The translations under genes and the position numbers were made by a program. From Alphaproteobacteria bacterium (GTDB lineage Bacteria; Pseudomonadota; Alphaproteobacteria; Rhodobacterales; Rhodobacteraceae): DNA of 17,484 nucleotides. Position 1 is the first letter of the stretch. The number at the start of each line of letters is the position of its first letter. The notes under the pieces are model-generated. The model was not told the origin of the DNA. It made no database searches and saw nothing but the letters and a program-made list of their open reading frames with translations. The stretch covers positions 1 to 17,484 of the forward strand of contig RFGD01000041.1 in NCBI GenBank assembly GCA_003696705.1, given 5' to 3'. Of this stretch, positions 7,761-15,251 are shown one piece after another.

Positions 7761-7803
7761 GGCGGTGGCCGGAAGGGTTCGGGTCAGGGCCGGACGCATG
7801 CGC

Positions 7804-8562
7804 TCATCCCCCCAGGAAGGTGCGGCGGACCTCGGGGTCGGCCAGAAGCTCGGCCCCGGTGCCGGTATGTGCGTTGCGGCCCTGCACGAGGACGTAGCCG
7901 ACGTCGGCGATCTCGAGCGCCTGGCGGGCGTTCTGCTCGACCATCAGGATCGAGATGCCGGTGCGCGCGACCTCGATGATGCGGTCGAACAGCTCGTCCA
8001 TGACGATGGGACTGACGCCGGCCGTCGGCTCGTCCAGCATGAGGACGGTCGGCCGGGTCATGAGCGCGCGGCCCACGGCGACCTGCTGGCGCTGGCCGCC
8101 CGACAGCTCGCCCGCCGCCTGACGGCGCTTTTCCCTCAGGACGGGGAAGAGTTCGTAGACCTGCTCCATCGTCTCGGAGATGTCGTCGCGGCGCAGGAAC
8201 GCACCCATCTCGAGGTTTTCCTCGACGGTCATCGAGGTGAAGACGTTGTTCGTCTGCGGAACGAAGGCCATGCCCTTGGCGACGCGCGCCTGCGGGGTCA
8301 GGCCCGTGATGTCCTCGCCGTCCAGAAGGACGCGGCCCACGCGCAGGTTCAGCATGCCGAAGACGGCCTTCATCGCCGTCGACTTGCCGGCGCCGTTCGG
8401 GCCGACGATGACGGCGATCTGGCCGCGCTCGACCCCGATCGTGCAGCCGTGAAGGATGTCGACGGGGCCGTAGCCGCCCGTCATCTCCTCGCCCAGGAGG
8501 AAGGGTTCGGTCGCCGGTCCGGGGGCGACGGTGGGCGTTGCGGGTCTGGCCTCGGTCGTCAC
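7804..8562 (-). CDS. livF: HAAT ABC transporter ATP-binding protein, LivF-like
   Basis: A 252-residue ATPase. Walker A is GPNGAGKST (54-62), the signature is LSGGQ (153-157), and Walker B is VLMLDE (173-178) followed by PTAG. The H-loop position holds Gln (VEQN, 209-211), as is usual for LivF. It has a Pro/Ala-rich N-terminal tail of about 20 residues before the ABC core, longer than typical LivF. The start is the GTG at 8562, overlapping the livG stop (GTGA) with GGAGG seven bases upstream. The frame is open further upstream, but that portion is antisense to nothing new and lies inside livG. It acts with LivG on the cytoplasmic face of the LivHM permease. Confidence 0.92.
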   Translation of the reverse strand: MTTEARPATPTVAPGPATEPFLLGEEMTGGYGPVDILHGCTIGVERGQIAVIVGPNGAGKSTAMKAVFGMLNLRVGRVLLDGEDITGLTPQARVAKGMAFVPQTNNVFTSMTVEENLEMGAFLRRDDISETMEQVYELFPVLREKRRQAAGELSGGQRQQVAVGRALMTRPTVLMLDEPTAGVSPIVMDELFDRIIEVARTGISILMVEQNARQALEIADVGYVLVQGRNAHTGTGAELLADPEVRRTFLGG

Positions 8563-9347
8563 GTCGCGGCCTCCGTCTTCTTGCGGTTCTTCAGGCCGCG
8601 ACCAAGGTAGGCCTCGATCACGGCCTCGTTTCTCATGATCTCGTCGGCCGAGCCTTCGGCCAGCACCTTGCCTTCGGCCATGACGATGACCGGATCGCAA
8701 AGCCGGGCGATGAAATCCATGTCGTGCTCGATCACGCAGAAGGTATAGCCGCGCTCCTCGTTGAGGCGCCGGATCGATTCGCCGATCGTCTTCAGAAGCG
8801 TCCGGTTCACGCCGGCGCCCACTTCGTCGAGAAAGACGATCTTCGCGTCCACCATCATCGTCCGCCCAAGCTCGAGAAGCTTCTTCTGCCCGCCCGAGAG
8901 ATTGCCGGCCTTCTGGTCCGCCAGGTGGTCGATGGTCAGGAACTCGAGCACGTCGTCGGCCTTCCTCGCAAGCGCGCGCTCTTCCTCGGCGATGCGGCCG
9001 CGGTGAAACCAGGTGTTCCACAGCCGCTCGCCCGACTGGCCGCCGGGCACCATCATCAGGTTCTCGCGCACGGTGAGGGACGAAAACTCGTGCGCGATCT
9101 GAAAGGTGCGCAGAAGTCCCTTGTGGAACAGCTCGTGCGGGGGCAACCCGGTAATGTCCTCGCCTTCCATCAGGACCCGACCCGAGGTCGGCGGCAAGAC
9201 GCCCGCGATCACGTTGAACAGGGTCGACTTGCCGGCCCCGTTCGGCCCGATCAGGCCGGTGATCGAGCCGCGCCGAATTTCGAGCGACGCCCCGTCAACG
9301 GCGCGAAAGCCCCCGAAGTGCTTGTGCAGGTTCTCGACAACGATCAT
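8559..9347 (-). CDS. livG: HAAT ABC transporter ATP-binding protein, LivG-like
   Basis: A 262-residue ATPase. Walker A is GPNGAGKST (34-42), the signature is LSGGQ (150-154), Walker B is KIVFLDE (169-175), and the H-loop is His208 (IEHDMDF). The LivG-type C-terminal segment (LAEGSADEIMRNEAVIEAYLG) is present. One oddity is the residue after the catalytic Glu. Most ABC ATPases have DEP there; this one reads DEVGAGVN. The start ATG at 9347 follows a 71-base gap from the binding-protein gene that holds a strong hairpin. It overlaps livF by 4 bases and so is expected to be translated in step with it. Confidence 0.92.
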   Translation of the reverse strand: MIVVENLHKHFGGFRAVDGASLEIRRGSITGLIGPNGAGKSTLFNVIAGVLPPTSGRVLMEGEDITGLPPHELFHKGLLRTFQIAHEFSSLTVRENLMMVPGGQSGERLWNTWFHRGRIAEEERALARKADDVLEFLTIDHLADQKAGNLSGGQKKLLELGRTMMVDAKIVFLDEVGAGVNRTLLKTIGESIRRLNEERGYTFCVIEHDMDFIARLCDPVIVMAEGKVLAEGSADEIMRNEAVIEAYLGRGLKNRKKTEAAT

Positions 9348-9363
9348 GCGCGCGCCCCGTCAT

Positions 9364-9397
9364 GGAAAACAGCCCGGAACTGGTCCGGGCTGTTTCC
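9364..9397 (-). terminator. Strong hairpin between binding-protein gene and livG (attenuator-like)
   Basis: A perfect 12-bp inverted repeat, AAACAGCCCGGA / TCCGGGCTGTTT, with a 5-base loop. Read on the minus strand, its second arm ends in four T's. It sits 23 bases after the binding-protein stop and 19 bases before the livG start. In binding-protein-dependent transporters such intercistronic hairpins commonly reduce read-through or protect the upstream mRNA, so the binding protein is made in excess. Here that role is inferred. Confidence 0.6.
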
Positions 9398-9418
9398 CCT
9401 ATTTCCGGCAAATGTCAA

Positions 9419-10603
9419 TCAGCGATAGCCGACCGTGACGAACTTGCCGCCCTTCACCTCGAACTCGCGGTAGCTGCCGGCCGCTTCGCCGCCGCCGATG
9501 AGCTCGACCGCCGTGGCGCCGACGTAGTCGATGTCGCCACCCGAGGCGAGGATGTCGAGCGCCTTGCCAAGTTCGCCCGGCATGATCTTCTCGCCCGGTG
9601 CGTTGGCGACGTCCATGACCTTGTCCTTGAACTTGGCCGGATCGTCCGAGCCGGCCGCCTGCATGGCCAGAAGGATGAGCGCCGCCGCGTCATAGGATTC
9701 GCCGGCGTAGGGCGACGTGCCGTCGAAACCCTCGGCCTTGGCGATTTCGGCGAACATTGCCGCGCCGGGGCTGTCGGTGCCCGGGTTCTGACCGAACGAG
9801 CCGTCGATGTCCGTGCCGAAGCGGTCCGTCAGCGATTCCGAAACCATCCCGTCGGGAAGGACGAAGGTCTCGAACGCGCCGGTGTCAAGCGCGGCCTGGA
9901 TGATGCCCGCGCCGCCCTGGTCGGCATAGCCCGCGACGACAAGCGCGTCGCCCCCGGCCGAGGCAAGCGCCGCCACTTCGGCCGAGTAGTCCGCCTTGCC
10001 GTCCTCGTGCGCGGCGACGATGGTCACCGAGCCGCCCTTGGCCTCGAAGGCCGACTTGAAGCTGTCGGCAAGGCCCTTGCCATAGTCGTTGTTGGTGTAG
10101 GTCACGGCCACCGACTTGATGCCGCGATCAAGGATGATGTCGGCCATCACTTCGCCCTGACGCGCGTCCGACGGGGCCGTGCGGAAGAAGAGGCCGTTGT
10201 CCTCGACCGTCGAAAGCGCCGGCGAGGTGGCCGAGGGCGAGATCATGACGATACCGTTCGGCACGGCCACGTTCTGAAGCACGGCGCCGGTGACGCCCGA
10301 GCAGTCCGCGCCCATGATCGCCTTCACGCCTTCGCCGGTCACAAGGCGCTCGGCCGCGGCCGTCGCCGCCGCCGCGTCGACACAGGTCGAATCGGCGCGC
10401 ACCGGCTCGACCGTGGCGCCGCCCAGAAGCTTGCCCGAGGCGTTGATTTCCTTGATCGCCGTCTCGGCCCCCGCGGCCATGGCGGGCGTCAGCGATTCGA
10501 TCGGGCCGGTAAAGCCAAGCTCGATCCCGATCTTGATGGTTTCGGCCGCTGCCGCCGAGGCCATGACGGCGCCGACTGCGGTCGCCAGAAGAAGTCCTTT
10601 CAT
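9419..10603 (-). CDS. HAAT ABC transporter periplasmic substrate-binding protein (LivK-like)
   Basis: A 394-residue periplasmic binding protein of the branched-chain amino acid type (type I fold). A signal peptide spans residues 1-20 with probable cleavage at AAA|ETI. The mature protein starts with KIGIELGFTGPIE. Ligand-pocket region ISPSATSPALS (121-131) and hinge segment YTNNDYGKG (169-177) are family features. Cys74 and Cys101 could form the usual N-lobe disulfide. The start ATG at 10603 is preceded by AGGGAGAG. The same frame is open far upstream (to 12058), but that is a shadow of dctM. It heads the transporter operon. The ligand is unknown. Neighbouring ureide genes make a nitrogenous metabolite possible, while ordinary branched-chain amino acids remain the default. 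Confidence 0.9.
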   Translation of the reverse strand: MKGLLLATAVGAVMASAAAAETIKIGIELGFTGPIESLTPAMAAGAETAIKEINASGKLLGGATVEPVRADSTCVDAAAATAAAERLVTGEGVKAIMGADCSGVTGAVLQNVAVPNGIVMISPSATSPALSTVEDNGLFFRTAPSDARQGEVMADIILDRGIKSVAVTYTNNDYGKGLADSFKSAFEAKGGSVTIVAAHEDGKADYSAEVAALASAGGDALVVAGYADQGGAGIIQAALDTGAFETFVLPDGMVSESLTDRFGTDIDGSFGQNPGTDSPGAAMFAEIAKAEGFDGTSPYAGESYDAAALILLAMQAAGSDDPAKFKDKVMDVANAPGEKIMPGELGKALDILASGGDIDYVGATAVELIGGGEAAGSYREFEVKGGKFVTVGYR

Positions 10604-10654
10604 TCCACTCTCCCTGTGATGTTCAGTTCTGCCGCGCACACTAGTCGCGGCCTC

Positions 10655-10690
10655 GCGAAATGAAAAGGGCCGAAGCGGCCCCTTTCCGCA
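10655..10690 (-). terminator. Intrinsic terminator after dctM
   Basis: The minus strand reads GGGCCG-CTT-CGGCCC followed by TTTTCATTT. The perfect 6-bp GC stem is at 10667-10681 and the T-rich tail at 10658-10666. It lies 14-36 bases downstream of the dctM stop. This is the best intrinsic terminator in the window. It separates the ureide/TRAP unit from the HAAT transporter unit, which therefore needs its own promoter in 10604-10660. A weak candidate for that is TAGTGT as -10 on the minus strand, at about 10638-10643. Confidence 0.68.
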
Positions 10691-10698
10691 GCGAAAGC

Positions 10699-12120
10699 CT
10701 AGAGAAGCCCCGGAAGCCAGAGGACGATGCCCGGAAAGAGGATGAGCACCGCAACCGTCACGACGTCGGCGACGAAGAAGGGGCTTGCGCCGCGGAACAC
10801 GTCCTGCACCGTGATCGGCATGCGCCCGTCCTGCGCGACCCCCGCCACGACGAAGCAGTTGAGCCCGATGGGCGGGGTGATGAGGCAGAGCTCGGCCATC
10901 TTGACGACGATGATGCCGAACCAGATGGCGCATTCGTCGGCCGACATCCCGAGGGCCGAGGCTTCGGCCGTGACGTTCGGCCCCCCATTGAGCGCGATGA
11001 CCGCCGGAAAGGTGACGGGAAGCGTCAGGATCAGCATGCCGATCGCGTCCATGAACATGCCAAGGACCACATAGGCCAGAAGGATGAACAGAAGCGTCAC
11101 ATGGGCAGGCTGGTCGAGCCCCGCGATCCATGCGGCGAAATGGTCGGGCAGCTTGGCGAAGCCCAGGTAGCGCACGAAGATGAGCACGCCCCAGATCATC
11201 GTGAAGATCATGACCGTCAGCTTCGCCGTCTCCATGAGCGCGCCGCGAAGCTGGTGCCAGCGCATGCCCTTTCGAAGCGCCATCAGAAGAATGATGAACG
11301 CGCCCAGGGCCCCGGCCTCGGTCGGGGTCGCCCAGCCGAAATAGATCGAGTAGATGATTATGGCGATGACAAGGATGATGGGCGTCGTTCCGGGCAGCGC
11401 GGCCAGGCGCTGACGGAAGGTGAAGCCGCGCACGGGCGGGCCAAGGTCGGGGTTCAGTCGGGCAAGCCCCGTGATGAGCGCGGCATAGATCAGCGCCGAG
11501 ACCGCCCCCGGCAGGAACCCGGCAAGCAGGAGCTTGCCGACCGACTGCTCGACGATGATTGCGTAGATGACAAGGATCGCCGACGGCGGGATCAGCGAGG
11601 CCAGCGTCCCGCCGGCCGCCACCACGCCCGCGGCGAAGCGCTTGTTGTAGCCCTCGCGCAGCATTTCGGGGATGGCGATGCGCGCGAAGACGGCCGAGGT
11701 GGCCACCGATGCCCCCGACACGGCCGCAAACCCTGCCGTGGCGAAGACGGTCGCCACCGCGAGTCCCCCGGGCACCCAGCCGATCCAGCGCTTGGCGGCC
11801 TCGAACAGATAGCGGGTGAGGCCGGCGTAATAGGCCAGATAGCCGATCAGGATGAAGGTCGGTATGAGCGAGAGGGCATAGGTCGTCGACTTCGAGTGCG
11901 GGATCTGCCCGGCAAGTTTCATCGCCGTGACAAGACCGCGGTCGAAACCCTGACGCTGCATGAAGAAAAGGCAAAGCCCCAGAAAGCCGACAAAGGCCGC
12001 GGCGAAGGCCACCCGCATGCCGACAAGGACAAGGATCACCAGAAGCCCCGACAGCCACAGCGCCATGTCGAAGGGATCGACGCCGGCCAGAAGGGCCTTC
12101 ATGTCGACGAGACTATCCAT
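10699..12120 (-). CDS. dctM: TRAP transporter large permease, DctM-like
   Basis: A 473-residue polytopic membrane protein of the TRAP large-subunit family (about 12 hydrophobic helices). Recognisable motifs are SGASVATSA (135-143), IPEMLREGYNKRFAAG (150-165), GTLASLIPPS (171-180), AGFLPG (200-205) and, near the C-terminus, ITPPIGLNCFVV. It forms the Na+-coupled transport channel together with DctQ. I chose the ATG at 12120, with GGGGGA about eight bases upstream. It overlaps the dctQ end by 8 bases; ATGs at 12129 and 12102 are in-frame alternatives. The long open frame continuing to 12636 is a shadow of dctQ. It is the last gene of the ureide/TRAP run, with a terminator just downstream. Confidence 0.92.
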   Translation of the reverse strand: MDSLVDMKALLAGVDPFDMALWLSGLLVILVLVGMRVAFAAAFVGFLGLCLFFMQRQGFDRGLVTAMKLAGQIPHSKSTTYALSLIPTFILIGYLAYYAGLTRYLFEAAKRWIGWVPGGLAVATVFATAGFAAVSGASVATSAVFARIAIPEMLREGYNKRFAAGVVAAGGTLASLIPPSAILVIYAIIVEQSVGKLLLAGFLPGAVSALIYAALITGLARLNPDLGPPVRGFTFRQRLAALPGTTPIILVIAIIIYSIYFGWATPTEAGALGAFIILLMALRKGMRWHQLRGALMETAKLTVMIFTMIWGVLIFVRYLGFAKLPDHFAAWIAGLDQPAHVTLLFILLAYVVLGMFMDAIGMLILTLPVTFPAVIALNGGPNVTAEASALGMSADECAIWFGIIVVKMAELCLITPPIGLNCFVVAGVAQDGRMPITVQDVFRGASPFFVADVVTVAVLILFPGIVLWLPGLL

Positions 12121-12757
12121 TGCGGGCATCCCCCGGTGCCTCGACGACGACCTCGGCCTCGTGCATGGCCTGTTCGGCCGGCGGTTCGACAAGTGGGACC
12201 GCGACCGGCTCGGCCTCGGCGCGGGCGATCGCGCGGCCATAGCCCCAGAGCTGGAGCGCCAGCCGAAGCCACAGAAGCGAGAGCGAGAACGGCACGAGAA
12301 GCTTGGACGGCCAGAGCGGCAGGGCGACGTCGATCGTGGAATCGCGGCTCCACCACGGGTCCGAGAACGAGAACGAACGCTGGAAGTGATACCAGCTTCC
12401 GTAGATGAGCGCCGTCGTGATGACGAGCATGAAGAGCGTCGAGAGGAACTCGAAGATCCAGACCCCCCGCCCCGAGAGCCGGGCGACGAGGATGTCCATG
12501 CGGATGTGTCCGCCCTCGCGCTGGCAATAGGCGATGCCGAGGAAGGCGAAGGTGGCCATGAACTGCTCGGTCCAGTCGACGTAACCCGGCACCGGCATGC
12601 CGAGAAGCTTGCGCGCCAGGACGTTCCAGACCGCAAGACACACCAGCGCGAAGATCACCAGGCCGGCCGCCAGGTTGAGCGCCGATTCGAGCCGGAAGAC
12701 GGCCCGGTCGATCCGCGACAGAAGCGAATTGTCCGCGCGTACACGGGATTGGGTCAT
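12113..12757 (-). CDS. dctQ: TRAP transporter small permease, DctQ-like
   Basis: A 214-residue membrane protein with four hydrophobic helices (about 28-50, 66-78, 98-122 and 150-175), the DctQ pattern. Between helices are the family-typical WTEQFMATFAFLGIAYCQ and REGGHIRMDIL segments. The C-terminal cytoplasmic tail of roughly 35 residues is Ala/Glu/Pro-rich. Together with DctM it makes the membrane part of a tripartite ATP-independent periplasmic transporter. The start ATG at 12757 follows GGAGG-like sequence at moderate distance. A GC-rich palindrome lies in the 72-base gap to dctP. Confidence 0.88.
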   Translation of the reverse strand: MTQSRVRADNSLLSRIDRAVFRLESALNLAAGLVIFALVCLAVWNVLARKLLGMPVPGYVDWTEQFMATFAFLGIAYCQREGGHIRMDILVARLSGRGVWIFEFLSTLFMLVITTALIYGSWYHFQRSFSFSDPWWSRDSTIDVALPLWPSKLLVPFSLSLLWLRLALQLWGYGRAIARAEAEPVAVPLVEPPAEQAMHEAEVVVEAPGDARNG

Positions 12758-12801
12758 GGGCTCGCGCCTCCGAACCTGTCAGATCGGGCGTAAGGGAGGC
12801 A

Positions 12802-12825
12802 GCGCCCGGCCGGGCGCCGCCCGGC
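12802..12825 (-). other. GC-rich palindromes directly after dctP
   Basis: A perfect 16-base palindrome (12802-12817, GCGCCCGG/CCGGGCGC) overlaps a second inverted repeat, GCCGGGC-GCC-GCCCGGC (12809-12825). The two structures are mutually exclusive. The nearer one starts 5 bases after the dctP stop. No T run follows. The position between binding-protein and permease genes matches mRNA-stabilising or attenuating hairpins seen in other transporter operons; the role here is inferred. Confidence 0.5.
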
Positions 12826-12829
12826 GCCG

Positions 12830-13843
12830 TCAGTTCGACATGCGCGCAGTCTTCAGCGTTTCCTGGACCAGGTCGAAAAGCTCCTGCCCGGGCAGTCCCT
12901 GCGCCGTCATGTCGTCGATCCACTTCTTCTGGATCGGGCCGGCGACCTCGCGGAAGCGGGCAATCTCGGCTTCGTCGATATGCACCTTCTGGACGTTTTT
13001 CTCGGCCAGGATCGAATCCCACTTCTCGAGAAGCTTGCCGTAGTTCGCAAGGTAGTGGTCGAGCGCCTCGTCGATCGAGCCGTCGAGGGCGGCGCGGTGT
13101 TCGGGGCTCAGCGCCTCGTAGGCGTCGATGTTGACGACGACGGGACAGTTGACCGTCCCGGGGTTCAGGTTTTCGGTCCACCAGTCGGCAAGCTCGATCG
13201 TGCGGAAGGCCAGATGCGCGTGCTGGGCGAAGGCAACGGCGTCGACGACGCCCGATTCCATGGCGTTGTAGGCTTCCGTTGCGGTCACGCTGGTGGGCAC
13301 GGCGCCGATGGCCTTGAACGCCTCGCCGATGCCGCCGGTGGCGCGGATGCGCATGCCCTTGAAGTCCTCGAGCCGGGCGGGCGGCTTGCCGGTGCCGACA
13401 AGGTTGTATTGCGGCATGGGCGAGGGCATGAGCAGCATGGCGTTCCAGCGCGCAAGGTCGGCTTTCGTCGCGGGGTGATTGTAGACCGCCTTCGACACGG
13501 CGACCTCTTCCTCCAGCGTGTTGACGCCAAGAAACGGCAGTTCGAGCACGGTGATCGTCGGGTTCTTGTCGCGGTGATAGCCGGCACAGAACTGGGCCAT
13601 CTCGAAGGCGCCGATCGAAATGCCGTCAAGGTTCTCGCGGTTCTTCGAAAGTCCGCCGTAGGAGATGTTCAGCGTGAACTCGCCGCCGGTCTTTTCCTTG
13701 ACCAGCTCGGCCAGCTTCTCGACATGCTCGGTGAAGGCGCGGCGCTTGCCCCAGAGCGAGACGTTCCATTCGACGGCAAGGGCCTCGCCGGCGAAGGCGA
13801 TGGCCACGGCGGCCACGGCGGCCGTCTTCAGCATCGTTTTCAT
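12830..13843 (-). CDS. dctP: TRAP transporter solute-binding protein, DctP-like
   Basis: A 337-residue periplasmic binding protein. A signal peptide covers residues 1-23 (probable cleavage ALA|VEW). The DctP core is visible: GFxMAQ-like segment GAFEMAQF (78-85), FKGMRIRATGG (161-171), where Arg167 sits at the position that usually binds the substrate carboxylate, then TEAYNAMESGVVDAV (189-203). AGGGAGGAAAAG just upstream supports the ATG at 13843. The gene lies 59 bases after allA on the same strand and no clear terminator intervenes, so it is probably transcribed with the ureide genes. The ligand is unknown. Context suggests a ureide or another carboxylate linked to purine breakdown (allantoate and ureidoglycolate both carry carboxylates), which is inference. 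Confidence 0.9.
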   Translation of the reverse strand: MKTMLKTAAVAAVAIAFAGEALAVEWNVSLWGKRRAFTEHVEKLAELVKEKTGGEFTLNISYGGLSKNRENLDGISIGAFEMAQFCAGYHRDKNPTITVLELPFLGVNTLEEEVAVSKAVYNHPATKADLARWNAMLLMPSPMPQYNLVGTGKPPARLEDFKGMRIRATGGIGEAFKAIGAVPTSVTATEAYNAMESGVVDAVAFAQHAHLAFRTIELADWWTENLNPGTVNCPVVVNIDAYEALSPEHRAALDGSIDEALDHYLANYGKLLEKWDSILAEKNVQKVHIDEAEIARFREVAGPIQKKWIDDMTAQGLPGQELFDLVQETLKTARMSN

Positions 13844-13894
13844 GTGTCTTTTCCTCCCTGCGCGGCGTTGATGCCGCTTCCGGGACGTTAGCCG

Positions 13895-13919
13895 CAGACC
13901 GGTCAGATTTCCAGACCGG
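13895..13919 (-). repeat. Short repeats at the allA-dctP junction
   Basis: CAGACCGG occurs twice in direct orientation (13895-13902 and 13912-13919), 17 bases apart start to start. The same region also contains an inverted pair CCGGTC/GACCGG (13899-13904 and 13914-13919). It spans the allA stop. It could be a weak transcript-end hairpin or a protein site; with no T run and only 6-8 bases per arm, chance cannot be excluded. Confidence 0.25.
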
Positions 13920-14418
13920 CGCCAGACGCCGCGTCCGGGACGACGACAAGGGGGGCGGGCAGGCGGTGCTCCTCGAGGTTCGGAGCCTCGTCAACGCGGT
14001 CGAGCACGGCAAATAGCCCCGGTGGCGCAAGGGGTGTCAGGACGGCGTGCCAGACGCCGCGAAGATAGTTCACCCCCTGGCCCGGGCCGGCGACGAAGGC
14101 AAGGGGCGCGCCAGGAAGCCCGCCGGCGTCGGGGGCGACGACGACCAGAAAGGGGGCCGCGGCCATGGGCACGAAGGCCTGAGAGCCCAGGGGATGGCGT
14201 TCGAGAAGTCCGATCGACACCGGAAACCGCCGCGGGCTCGCGCGGAAGATCGAAAGGCCGGCCGGTCCGCCGGCCATGTCGATGCGGGCGCGGTCGTGCC
14301 ACCGGCCGCAATGCCCGTCGTTGATGATGCGGTCGGGATCGCCCTGCGCCTCGAGCACGTCGCCAAAGGGGCGGAAGGCCTCGGCCGAAAGGGGGCGGGC
14401 GACGAGGGGCGCGGTCAT
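13903..14418 (-). CDS. allA: Ureidoglycolate lyase
   Basis: A 171-residue cupin-fold enzyme of the AllA family (ureidoglycolate to glyoxylate plus urea), the last step of ureide breakdown. Family motifs are INDGHCGRWHD (32-42), LSIFRA (55-60), LERHPLGSQAFVPM (72-85), LVVVAPD (91-97) and GVNYLRGVWHAVL (115-127). Length is close to the usual 160-170. The ATG at 14418 overlaps the allE stop (ATGA); the frame is open further upstream inside allE but without family similarity. It is a cytosolic, homodimeric enzyme in this family. Preceding genes supply its substrate; glyoxylate and urea products must be handled by enzymes outside the window. Confidence 0.92.
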   Translation of the reverse strand: MTAPLVARPLSAEAFRPFGDVLEAQGDPDRIINDGHCGRWHDRARIDMAGGPAGLSIFRASPRRFPVSIGLLERHPLGSQAFVPMAAAPFLVVVAPDAGGLPGAPLAFVAGPGQGVNYLRGVWHAVLTPLAPPGLFAVLDRVDEAPNLEEHRLPAPLVVVPDAASGAGLEI

Positions 14419-15251
14419 GGCAGGCGCCCGGGCGCCAGCGGTGGGTGGCGGTTGACGTTCTTGTAAAGAAGATAGCGGAACGGTTCGGGGCCGCCGGCAT
14501 AGCAGGCCTGCGGGCAGAAGGCCCTGAGCCACATGTAGTCGCCGGCCTCGACCTCGACCCAGTTGCGGTTCAGCCGGTAGACGGCCTTGCCCTGAAGCAC
14601 GTAAAGCCCGTGTTCCATGACATGCGTCTCTTCGAACGGGATCGAGCCGCCGGGCGCGAAGGTGACGATGTTGACGTGCATGTCATGGGCCATGTCCTCG
14701 GGGTCCACGAAACGCGTCGTGGCCCATGCGCCGGCGGTGTCCGGCATGGGTTCGGGGGGGTGGTCGTCCTCGGTCGTCACGAAGGGGGCGGGGGGCGCCA
14801 CCCCTTCGACGGGTTCGTAGGCCTTGCGGATCCAGTGAAAGCCAAGGGACTCGGCGCCCCGGTTCTGCACCGTCCAGCGCGCGCGCGGCGGCAGGTAGGC
14901 GTAGCCGCCGGGGCCCAGCCGACGGCCCGTCCCCTCGATCTCGAGCGTCATCTCGCCCCGGGTCACGAAAAGAACGGCCTCGGCCCCGGGGTCGGGCTCG
15001 GGACGGCCGGAGCCGCCGCCGGGGGCGACCTCGAGGAGGTAGTGCGCGAAGGTCTCGGCAAAGCCCGAAAGCGGCCGGGCCAGGATCCAGGCCCGCGCGC
15101 CGCGCCAGTGGGGCAGGGCCGAGGTCACGATCGAGCGCATGACGCCCCGCGGAATGACGGCATAGCTTTCGGTGAAGACGGCGCGTCCCGTCATCAGCGC
15201 GCGCTGCGGCGGCAGCCCGTCGGCGGGATGGCCATAGCCCGGCCCCGTCAT
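14415..15251 (-). CDS. allE: (S)-ureidoglycine aminohydrolase
   Basis: A 278-residue bicupin of the UGlyAH/AllE (YlbA) family, which converts (S)-ureidoglycine to (S)-ureidoglycolate and ammonia. The C-terminal cupin holds the Mn2+ site: Glu208, His210 and His214 (in FEETHVMEHGLYVLQG) and Gln248 (FCPQACY). These have the same relative spacing as the Glu-His-His-Gln metal ligands I recall for the Arabidopsis enzyme (235, 237, 241, 275). The N-terminal cupin (about 60-140) lacks this set. The C-terminus LLYKNVNRHP is also family-typical. Start and stop overlap the neighbouring genes by 4 bases each, so puuE-uraD, allE and allA form a tightly coupled block. Confidence 0.93.
   Translation of the reverse strand: MTGPGYGHPADGLPPQRALMTGRAVFTESYAVIPRGVMRSIVTSALPHWRGARAWILARPLSGFAETFAHYLLEVAPGGGSGRPEPDPGAEAVLFVTRGEMTLEIEGTGRRLGPGGYAYLPPRARWTVQNRGAESLGFHWIRKAYEPVEGVAPPAPFVTTEDDHPPEPMPDTAGAWATTRFVDPEDMAHDMHVNIVTFAPGGSIPFEETHVMEHGLYVLQGKAVYRLNRNWVEVEAGDYMWLRAFCPQACYAGGPEPFRYLLYKNVNRHPPLAPGRLP

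Noticed and set aside
7561..9428. Plus-strand open frames opposite livF and livG
   Set aside because: Antisense to two ABC ATPases with complete Walker motifs. The translations have no recognisable family and codon use typical of shadows.
10604..12058. One 879-codon minus frame joining a dctM region to the ABC binding protein
   Set aside because: The upstream part is an out-of-frame reading of dctM. The binding protein has its own signal peptide, ribosome binding site and an upstream terminator.
10660..12408. Long plus-strand open frame (582 codons) opposite dctM/dctQ
   Set aside because: Highly charged, repetitive (Arg, Asp, Gly, His) translation without hydrophobic core or motif. The opposite strand encodes clear TRAP permeases.
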